Of a stretch of DNA of 12,403 nt, positions 6,688 to 12,403 are shown piece after piece. The stretch comes from Thermoflexales bacterium (GTDB lineage: Bacteria > Chloroflexota > Anaerolineae > B4-G1 > SLSP01), in contig WFQZ01000243.1 of assembly GCA_015486785.1 (NCBI GenBank), positions 1-12,403 on the forward strand, written 5' to 3'. Under the pieces are notes generated by a model. That model made no database searches, was not told the origin of the DNA, and was given only the letters and a program-made list of their open reading frames with translations. The position numbers and the translations under genes are program-made. How positions within the stretch are numbered: position 1 is the stretch's first letter; each line of letters opens with the position of its first letter.

Positions 6688-8415
6688 ATGAATAGCAAAC
6701 AGCAGCGAACCTGGCTTTTGATTATCGCGGGCATTTTGCTAAGTGCCTTTATGTGTTGCCTGTTCGGCCTGGCTCTCGGCAGCCTGATCAAACACGCTGT
6801 GCCCTCCTCCACCACAACGACCCCCACGACGACCTCGGCAGAGCTGACGATAGCCGTTTCGCCGGGCATGGGGCCGACTTTACAGCAACTGGCCGAGCAA
6901 TTCAACGCCCAGCAGCACCGCACACCCGACGGCAAAACCATGCAAGTCCGCACAATCTCGCTCTCCCCCGAAAAGATCGTCGCCCAGAGCTTGGCGCACC
7001 CCGACTTTCAAGCCATCGCGCCCGACAGCAGCTTATGGCTCAACCAGCTCAATCGCGAGTGGGAAGCGCAGCAGAATCCCACCACGGAGGAAAAGACGCT
7101 CATCCCCATCGGCAGCCGCCGCTTTGACGAGCCGATCCGTTACGCCGTCAGTCCGGTGGTCATCGCGGCCTGGCAGGACGTGGCCACGCAACTAGGATGG
7201 CCGAATCAGCCGGTGGGCTGGGCCGATATTCAACGCGCGGCCACGGAGAACCCGAACTTCAAATGGAATCACCCCGGCACGGGATACGCCAGCGGGCTGC
7301 TGGCGACGCTGGCCGAGTTCTACGCCGGAACGGGGCTGACGCGCGGCTTGACCCCCGAAGCGGCCACGGCGCAAACGACGATTGATTACGTGCGGGCCGT
7401 CGAGGCCACGGTGCAATTCTACGGCGAGGGCGAAGACGTAATCGTCCAGCGGTTGGAGAAAGAGGGCCGCAACTTCCTGGATGCCTTCGTGACGCAGGAG
7501 AACGTAGTCGTGGCCTGGAATCAAGCGCACCCGGACCGCCCGCTGGTCGCCATCTACCCGGCAGAAGGGACGTTGTGGGCCGATCATCCGCTGGCCCTGC
7601 TGGAGCTAGGCGAAGACGGCGAGACGCCGGTCAGCGATAACCAACGGCGCACCTATCAAGCCTTCGCCGCGTACCTGCTTTCCTCGGAAGCGCAACAACG
7701 CCTCTTGCAGGCTGGCTATCGTCCGGCGGATCTATCCATCCGCCTGGACGAGGGCAACAGCCCGTTCGCCAACACGCAGGCCGTGGATTGGCGGCAGCCG
7801 CAAACCACGCTCCAGATTCCCTCAGAGGCGGTGGTGGAGGTGGTGCAAAATGTGTGGTGGTACACCAAACGCCCCACCAACGTCTACTTGGTGGTGGATA
7901 CCAGCGGCAGCATGGCCGGCACCAAGATGCGGCTGACCAAAGCCGCGCTGCGCTCCTTCGTGCAGCAGATACGCGGGGATCGCGACCAAGTGGGGCTGAT
8001 CACCTTCAGCTCCGGAGTCCGCTTGGTGCGCCCGCTCCAGCCCCTTGACGAGGGCGGGCGGCAATCGCTGCTCGCAGCCATAGACGATCTCGATGCCTCC
8101 GGAGAAACGGCCTTAGTGGACGGCATCTGGGAAGCCTTCGACGATCTCCAGCAACAAGGCGACGCGGAGGCGATCAACGCGCTGGTGGTGATGACCGACG
8201 GACACGAGAACAGCAGCCATCACCGCATCTCCGAACTGCGGCAGCACTTGACCACCGGCAGCAGCTTCCCGGTCGTGGTGTTCACCATCGCCTTTGGCAA
8301 CGGCGCGGACGAGAAACTCTTGCGCTCATTCGCCGAAAGCGGCGGCGGTCAGTTCCGCCGCGCCGACGAAACCGACATTGAAGAACTCTACAAGATCATC
8401 TCCACTTACTTTTGA
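6688..8415 (+). CDS. Membrane-anchored solute-binding and vWA domain fusion protein
   Basis: The 575-aa protein has an N-terminal membrane helix (about 9-31), a Thr-rich linker (39-50), a type II solute-binding fold (about 51-345) and a von Willebrand A domain (about 396-575). The vWA metal site (MIDAS) is complete: DTSGS (404-408), T474 in SGETALVDGI and D504 in VVMTDGHENS, so it should bind a divalent metal and a protein partner. The binding-fold half shares its layout with the previous gene, including PDSS..L..L (112-121), VGWADIQRAA (176-185), and GYRPAD (343-348). The C-terminal part should lie outside the cell. GAGGGAG at 6679-6685, overlapping the previous stop, is the binding site. 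The combined architecture is known in databases as 'substrate-binding and VWA domain-containing protein', but I know of no settled function. A cysteine pair at 23-24 does not form a lipobox. Confidence 0.85.
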   Translation: MNSKQQRTWLLIIAGILLSAFMCCLFGLALGSLIKHAVPSSTTTTPTTTSAELTIAVSPGMGPTLQQLAEQFNAQQHRTPDGKTMQVRTISLSPEKIVAQSLAHPDFQAIAPDSSLWLNQLNREWEAQQNPTTEEKTLIPIGSRRFDEPIRYAVSPVVIAAWQDVATQLGWPNQPVGWADIQRAATENPNFKWNHPGTGYASGLLATLAEFYAGTGLTRGLTPEAATAQTTIDYVRAVEATVQFYGEGEDVIVQRLEKEGRNFLDAFVTQENVVVAWNQAHPDRPLVAIYPAEGTLWADHPLALLELGEDGETPVSDNQRRTYQAFAAYLLSSEAQQRLLQAGYRPADLSIRLDEGNSPFANTQAVDWRQPQTTLQIPSEAVVEVVQNVWWYTKRPTNVYLVVDTSGSMAGTKMRLTKAALRSFVQQIRGDRDQVGLITFSSGVRLVRPLQPLDEGGRQSLLAAIDDLDASGETALVDGIWEAFDDLQQQGDAEAINALVVMTDGHENSSHHRISELRQHLTTGSSFPVVVFTIAFGNGADEKLLRSFAESGGGQFRRADETDIEELYKIISTYF

Positions 8416-9239
8416 TGCCTATGTCCAATATCCGTTCTGAACTCGAAAAACGGGCCGGCAGTGCCATCGTGCAATACGCCTTCTTCCGTTGGGAAAATGC
8501 GGTGCTGATCGCGCTGATCATCCTGCTCATGGTCTTCCTGCCGCGCCCCTTCCCCCGCTGGCCGATCTGGGGCTGGCCCGCACTGGGCGCGGTGGCCGTG
8601 GGCATGCTGGTGTATTCCAGCATCACCGACGCCGAGACCAACGCCAAGGTGCTCTTGGACTTGTTTCAGGAGCAATTCAACCCCGGCCGCATCCGCGACC
8701 CGCAATTGCGGGACAGTGTGAAGCAGGCCCTGGAGTATCAACGGCGCATTGAGGCTCTGGTGCGCAAGCAACGCAAAGGCATCCTGCGGGAGCGGTTGGA
8801 AGATACCGCCGCGCAACTGGCCGATTGGGTGGCCAACATCTATCAACTGGCGGCGCGGCTCGATGCGTACCGCCGGGATGCCCTGCTCCGCCAGCAGCTA
8901 AAATCCGTGCCCCAGGAGCTGGAATCGCTGCTGGGGCGGCGCAAGTTCGAACGAGATGCGGAGATCGGAGCGCAGCTTGATGCGTTGATCGCCGGGAAAC
9001 GCGCCCAATGGCAAACCTTGCGCACGTTGCAGACCAAAATGGAGCAAGCGGAACTGCAACTTGAACAGAGCCTCACCGCGCTGGCGACCGTTTACAGCCA
9101 AGTGCAACTGATCAACGTGCAGGATATTGAAAGCGGGCGGTCGGAGCGACTGTTTGAGGACATCCGCGAGCAAGTCGCGCGGCTCAATGACTTGGTCGGC
9201 AGCCTCAACGAGGTGTACGACTATCGCGGCGACGTATGA
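8415..9239 (+). CDS. Two-helix membrane protein with long cytoplasmic coiled coil, function unknown
   Basis: I do not recognise this family. With the ATG at 8415 the product is 274 aa. Two hydrophobic segments lie near residues 28-43 and 52-70, split by a short Pro/Trp/Arg turn. The rest (about 72-270) is charged, helical and coiled-coil-like, with many Glu, Gln, Arg and Leu, and no Cys. A hairpin in the membrane puts both ends on the same side; Arg-rich flanks suggest the cytosol. That makes it a possible membrane partner of PspA. The start is uncertain: TTG 8412, ATG 8415 (overlapping the previous TGA by one base) and ATG 8421 (MSNIRSELEKR) are all possible, and no Shine-Dalgarno sequence is visible, so translation is probably coupled to the vWA gene. 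Confidence 0.7.
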   Translation: MPMSNIRSELEKRAGSAIVQYAFFRWENAVLIALIILLMVFLPRPFPRWPIWGWPALGAVAVGMLVYSSITDAETNAKVLLDLFQEQFNPGRIRDPQLRDSVKQALEYQRRIEALVRKQRKGILRERLEDTAAQLADWVANIYQLAARLDAYRRDALLRQQLKSVPQELESLLGRRKFERDAEIGAQLDALIAGKRAQWQTLRTLQTKMEQAELQLEQSLTALATVYSQVQLINVQDIESGRSERLFEDIREQVARLNDLVGSLNEVYDYRGDV

Positions 9240-9275
9240 GAAAAATCCAGAACACTTGTGAGGAAATGAGCGACA

Positions 9276-10415
9276 ATGATGAGACGAATTCTCTTGCTAA
9301 GCATACTTCTGGCCTTGCTCTTGAGCGGTTGCGGAAAGAGCGGCAAGGCGCCAACCAAAGGCGATGTGATCGTGTACGTGGCCGTTCCCCTCAGCGGCTT
9401 CCAGGCCAACGGCGGGCAAACGGTTCTGGGCGGGGTGCGGCTGGCGGCGGAAGAGATCAACCGCAGCGGCGGGCTGCTAGGGTATCGGGTCGTCGTGCGG
9501 CAGTTGGATGACGAATCGGATAGCGATGTGGCGGTCGCCAACGTGGAACAAATCAAAGCCGCGCTGGCAAACGGCGAGCGCGTGATCGCCGTGATCGGGC
9601 ATCTCAACAGCGGGCAGACGTTAGCCGCGATGGCCTTGTACAAGGACATGCCGCTCATCATCATCACGCCGACCGCTTCGGAGCAGAGTTTGACCCGGCG
9701 GGGCTACACCAACTTCTTCCGGGTGAACGCCAGCGACGACGTGCAAGCGGCGGTAGATGCGCGGTTTTTGACGCAGCACCTCAACGCCACCAAGATCGCC
9801 GTGCTGCACAACGACACCGAGTATGGCCGGGGGCTGGCGGACGCGCTGGTCAAAGAGGTGCAGGCGGACGGGGCGCAAGTGGTGACGCAAATCGAAGTCA
9901 AAGAGGGGCAGGGCAAGTACGATGCCGAGGTCGCGCAAGTGCAGGCCGCGGCCCCCGACGCGATCTTCTACGCCGGGTACGAGATCGAAACGCCGTACCT
10001 GCGCTACGCGCTCATCAAGGCCGGGGTGAGTGCCCCGATGCTCGCCAGCGATGGCGCGTTCCTCGCGGCGACGATTGACGAATCGGGCGGCACCGCGCAA
10101 GGCTTGTACGTCAGTGCCTTCGCCCCCAGCCCCGATAACATCGCCGATCCCCAATGGGTAGAAGCCTATCAAGTGGTCAACTATCGCAACCCGGATACCT
10201 ACTCGGTGAACGGCTACGTGGCGCTGCAAGTGTTGGCGGGCGGAGTGCAAAAGGCCAAGTCCCTGGACGCGGGCAAGATCGCCTCGGCCCTGCACGGCGG
10301 GACGGTACACACGCTGTTGGACGATCTGACGTACAAGGACAACGGCGATCTCACCGATCCGCGCATCTGGATTTATCAAGTTCAAGATGACGAGTTCAAG
10401 CAAGTGAATTGGTGA
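9276..10415 (+). CDS. Leu/Ile/Val-binding-type ABC substrate-binding lipoprotein, orphan
   Basis: This 379-aa protein has a short lipoprotein signal: MMRR, a hydrophobic stretch and LLSGC, with the lipidated cysteine at residue 19. The mature part is a type I binding protein of the branched-chain amino acid (Peripla_BP_6) class: VYVAVPLSGFQANGGQTVLGG (33-53), AAEEINRSGGLLGYRV (57-72), VIAVIGHLNSGQTLA (100-114), PLIIITPTASEQSLT (125-139), FFRVNASD (146-153) and IFYAGYEIETPYL (223-235). These match the family's ligand loops and hinge strands. The ligand is probably an amino acid or related small molecule, but the key residues do not decide it. A GAGG (9260-9263) precedes the ATG at 9276; the next codon is also ATG (9279), so the start is off by one residue at most. 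No LIV-type permease or ATPase is present here. Confidence 0.9.
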   Translation: MMRRILLLSILLALLLSGCGKSGKAPTKGDVIVYVAVPLSGFQANGGQTVLGGVRLAAEEINRSGGLLGYRVVVRQLDDESDSDVAVANVEQIKAALANGERVIAVIGHLNSGQTLAAMALYKDMPLIIITPTASEQSLTRRGYTNFFRVNASDDVQAAVDARFLTQHLNATKIAVLHNDTEYGRGLADALVKEVQADGAQVVTQIEVKEGQGKYDAEVAQVQAAAPDAIFYAGYEIETPYLRYALIKAGVSAPMLASDGAFLAATIDESGGTAQGLYVSAFAPSPDNIADPQWVEAYQVVNYRNPDTYSVNGYVALQVLAGGVQKAKSLDAGKIASALHGGTVHTLLDDLTYKDNGDLTDPRIWIYQVQDDEFKQVNW

Positions 10416-10416
10416 C

Positions 10417-10731
10417 GTGGACAATCAAGACGCGGTCAAACTACTTTTAACCTGGGACATCCGCGCGGGAATGGAACAACCGTTTTTTGACTTCCTCTCG
10501 CATAAGTTCCTGCCGGGCCTGTCCAACCAGCCGTTGCGGATCACCGAAGTATGGTACACCTTGTACGGGGATTGGCCGCAGATGCGGTTGGGGTTCGTGT
10601 GCGGCGATCTGGCCACGGGCAAGAAAATCCTACGCACCAAGCCATGGCTGGATTTGAAGCAGCAACTGCTTACTTTTGTGGAAAACTTCCGGTTGAAGAT
10701 CGTTCCGGCGCGAGGGAATTTCCAAATCTAA
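10417..10731 (+). CDS. Conserved-looking small protein of unknown function
   Basis: The 104-aa product starts at GTG 10417, one base after the previous stop, with no clear Shine-Dalgarno sequence, so it is probably coupled to the lipoprotein gene. It has no signal peptide or membrane segment and should be cytosolic. The pattern of beta strand (VKLLLTWDI, 7-15), helix (PFFDFLSHKFLPGL, 22-35), strands (ITEVWYTLYG, 42-51 and MRLGFVCGD, 56-64) and helices (GKKILRTKPWLDLKQQLLTFV, 68-88, then NFRLKIVPA) suggests a small alpha-beta fold like the dimeric alpha-beta barrel or NIPSNAP proteins. That fold call is only an impression. I recall similar short proteins in Chloroflexota but no function. Its stop TAA overlaps the stop of the opposite ubiD-like gene by 4 bases. 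Confidence 0.7.
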   Translation: MDNQDAVKLLLTWDIRAGMEQPFFDFLSHKFLPGLSNQPLRITEVWYTLYGDWPQMRLGFVCGDLATGKKILRTKPWLDLKQQLLTFVENFRLKIVPARGNFQI

Positions 10732-12209
10732 CGCGGGAGAGGCCCCAAGCCTAACTCCGCCCAGCGTTGCGCCACCCGCTCTTTGATCTCCGGGGACATC
10801 CGTGCCACCTCCGGCCACGGGCGCGGATGTCCCTCCTCCGGCCATTTGGCCGTAGCATCCACCCCGATCTTGCCGCCGTACAGCGGGCGGCGTGAGGCGT
10901 GATCCAGTTGATCCACCGGCCCCTCGTCGAGCATCACATCCCGCGCCCAATCCACGTTCCCCAAGGCCTGCCAGGCTGCTTCCATCGGATTGTGAACATC
11001 CACCCAGCGATCCACCACCACAATCGCCTTCGCCAGGCTGAGCAGCGCGATCCCCCATAGGGCGTGAATCACCTTGCGGGCGTGCCCCGGATAACGTTTG
11101 TCAATGCTCACCAACACCAAATTATGAAACACGCCCGGCGCGGGCATCGCGTAATCCACCACTTCGGGCAATATCAACTGCAACAGCGGGAGGAACAGCC
11201 GTTCGGTGGCCTTCCCCATCCAGTAATCCTCCATCGGCGGGATGCCGACCACGGTCGCCGGATAGATGGCGTCGCGCCGTCTCGTGATCGCCGTCACGTG
11301 GAAGGCGGGGAATCGTTCCACGGGGGTGTAATAGCCGGTGTGATCGCCGAACGGCCCTTCGGGACGCTGGTCGCGCAGATCAATCTCGCCCTCAATCACG
11401 ATGTCGGCATTGGCGGGCACGTCCAGCGGCTGAGTGATGCACGGCACCAAGGGCACAGCCGCGCCGCGCAGCCAACCGGCCAGCCAATACTCATCCACAT
11501 CCGGCGGCAGCGGCGCGGACGCGGCCCAAATACACGCCGGATCGCCGCCCAAGACGATGGCGGCGGGCATGCGGGCCTGCCCCAGCGCGATAGCGCGGCG
11601 GGCGTGCTCCGCGCCGTCCTTGTGCCGCTGCCAATGCACCAACAAAGTGCGGGCATCCACCTTCTGCAACCGGTACATCCCCACATTGCGCGTTCCGCGC
11701 TGCGGATGGCGGGTGACGACTTGGGGCAAAGTGATAAACGGCCCACCGTCGTGAGGCCAGCAGGTGAGGATCGGCAGTTCGTCCAACGAAGGAGCGTCCA
11801 CCGCGATCACCTCTTGCACCGGAGCACGCTTCACCCGCCGGGGCTTCAACCCGGCAGCGTGCAAAGCGTCCCACAATCCCCGCGCCCGGCGCAACGTCGC
11901 CCCCACGCCGCGCGGCACCTGCGGGTCCAGCAACGCCGCGAGATTACGCCGCAATGCCTCCAACTCCGCCACGTGCAACGCCCCCGCCATCCGCCGCGCC
12001 GAGCCGAACATATTGATCAGCACCGGCAGCTCGTACCCCGTCACCTGCTCAAAGAGCAACGCCTTGTCGGCATCAGCCGCCCCCTTGGAAACCCGATCCA
12101 CAATCTCGGTGATCTCCAACTCCGCCGACACCGGCGCACGCACCCGCACCAACTCCCCCCGCGCCTCCAGCCACGCCACAAACCCCTTCAGATCACGAAA
12201 ATCATCCAC
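10728..12209 (-). CDS. ubiD: UbiD family decarboxylase (prenylated-FMN dependent), menaquinone-type
   Basis: The 493-aa product matches UbiD in length (E. coli about 497 aa). N-terminal DFRDLKGFVAWLEARGEL is the family start. The cofactor and metal region is RNVGMYRLQ (174-182): N175 and R180 correspond to metal and catalytic positions, and H196 and E240 are candidates for the other ligands. PEGPFGDHTGYY (283-294) and EDYWMGKATERLFLPLL (327-343) are strong family motifs. UbiD enzymes use prenylated FMN to remove CO2 from aromatic or unsaturated acids; here quinone biosynthesis, perhaps in a menaquinone pathway, is likeliest, but other aromatic acid decarboxylases share the fold. The cofactor-making partner UbiX is not in the window. 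The start is taken as GTG at 12209, with GGAGG (12216-12220 on the + strand numbering) seven bases upstream; longer in-frame starts reach 12269 but lack such a site. Confidence 0.9.
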   Translation of the reverse strand: MDDFRDLKGFVAWLEARGELVRVRAPVSAELEITEIVDRVSKGAADADKALLFEQVTGYELPVLINMFGSARRMAGALHVAELEALRRNLAALLDPQVPRGVGATLRRARGLWDALHAAGLKPRRVKRAPVQEVIAVDAPSLDELPILTCWPHDGGPFITLPQVVTRHPQRGTRNVGMYRLQKVDARTLLVHWQRHKDGAEHARRAIALGQARMPAAIVLGGDPACIWAASAPLPPDVDEYWLAGWLRGAAVPLVPCITQPLDVPANADIVIEGEIDLRDQRPEGPFGDHTGYYTPVERFPAFHVTAITRRRDAIYPATVVGIPPMEDYWMGKATERLFLPLLQLILPEVVDYAMPAPGVFHNLVLVSIDKRYPGHARKVIHALWGIALLSLAKAIVVVDRWVDVHNPMEAAWQALGNVDWARDVMLDEGPVDQLDHASRRPLYGGKIGVDATAKWPEEGHPRPWPEVARMSPEIKERVAQRWAELGLGPLPR

Positions 12210-12215
12210 GCGCCA

Positions 12216-12220
12216 CCTCC
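12216..12220 (-). promoter_or_regulatory. Ribosome binding site that sets the ubiD start
   Basis: Read on the - strand this is GGAGG, six bases before GTG 12209. An in-frame ATG at 12224 and a GTG at 12269 lie further upstream but have no comparable site, and the extra residues (CMWRWR and a Pro/Gly-rich run) do not resemble UbiD. Confidence 0.75.
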
Positions 12221-12340
12221 ACATGCACCACCAGTTTAATCCGCCGCGCGGAGAGGGCAAAGGGCACACTCAGCCTGGCGGTGCGGGGAAGAGATGGCAG
12301 CCTCCAGCAAGGAAACACCGCAGTTCATAACAGCTTCTCA

Positions 12341-12361
12341 AGTTCGGACGTGAGTTCGGAC
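12341..12361 (+). repeat. Direct repeat AGTTCGGAC with 12-base period
   Basis: AGTTCGGAC occurs at 12341-12349 and exactly again at 12353-12361, separated by GTG. The period is close to one helical turn, so it could be a two-site operator for a regulator acting on the divergent genes. It lies about 130 bases upstream of the ubiD start. Confidence 0.5.
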
Positions 12362-12396
12362 ATAGGGGTGGCAAAGACCGCCTAATTGGTGCAAAA

Positions 12397-12403
12397 TAGG
12401 AGG
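12397..12403 (+). promoter_or_regulatory. Ribosome binding site for a + strand gene starting beyond the window
   Basis: The window ends in TAGGAGG, following an A-rich AAAA stretch, the same form as the site before permease 2. It has no start codon inside the window, so a gene beginning a few bases after 12403 is likely. The 194 bases between 12209 and 12403 hold no credible gene. Confidence 0.5.

Noticed and set aside
6688..6801. Lipoprotein signal in the vWA fusion (cysteines at 23-24)
   Set aside because: The residues before the cysteine are A-F-M, which does not fit the lipobox; an uncleaved membrane anchor explains the helix better.
4612..8415. MoxR-type AAA plus vWA chaperone system
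   Set aside because: No AAA+ ATPase is present in the cluster and the vWA domain is fused to a solute-binding fold outside the membrane, unlike MoxR partners.
11064..12239. 391-codon + strand frame across the ubiD-like gene
   Set aside because: The - strand frame carries unmistakable UbiD motifs, while this frame is His/Arg/Pro/Gln-rich and without any domain.
12210..12269. Longer N-terminus for the UbiD protein, starting at 12269 or 12224
   Set aside because: The extra residues do not look like UbiD and the only good Shine-Dalgarno sequence points to GTG 12209.

Overview
This GC-rich window shows no mobile elements, CRISPR arrays or RNA genes. It carries chromosomal genes on the + strand up to about 10.7 kb and one gene on the - strand at the right end. 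The gene content suggests a Chloroflexota bacterium, perhaps from Anaerolineae or a related class: a BMP-type nucleoside transporter, a PspA homologue beside solute-binding/vWA proteins, and a UbiD decarboxylase. This taxonomic guess is an inference from gene content, since no marker gene is present.

Region 1 (1-4406) is a nearly complete BMP-family (nucleoside-type) ABC importer. It comprises the C-terminal end of the substrate-binding protein, a double-domain ATPase and two membrane permeases. A perfect hairpin and then a U-tract terminator lie between the binding-protein gene and the ATPase gene. The ATPase, permease 1 and permease 2 genes follow with strong Shine-Dalgarno sequences and ATGA or 12-base junctions. 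A strong terminator (4467-4498) ends the operon.

Region 2 (4612-10731) is the most interesting part. It starts with a PspA/IM30 membrane-remodelling protein. Next come a membrane-anchored solute-binding-fold protein (419 aa) and a membrane-anchored fusion of a similar solute-binding fold with a vWA domain that has an intact MIDAS. After these come a two-helix membrane protein with a long coiled-coil tail, a lipoprotein of the branched-chain amino acid-binding fold, and a 104-aa protein of unknown function. The last five genes are tightly packed, with gaps of 1 to 36 bases or a 1-base overlap, so they are probably one transcription unit. Three extracellular ligand-binding folds occur with no permease or ATPase. 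This argues for an envelope sensing or assembly system rather than an importer: binding and vWA domains outside, a coiled-coil membrane protein spanning the membrane, and PspA on the inner face. No function is established from the sequence.

Region 3 (10728-12403) holds a UbiD-family prenylated-FMN decarboxylase on the - strand, probably for quinone biosynthesis. It converges on the 104-aa gene with a 4-base overlap. Its GTG start at 12209 is chosen by a GGAGG sequence. The remaining 194 bases look like a divergent intergenic region. They contain a 9-base direct repeat with 12-base period and end in a good ribosome binding site, presumably for a + strand gene just outside the window.
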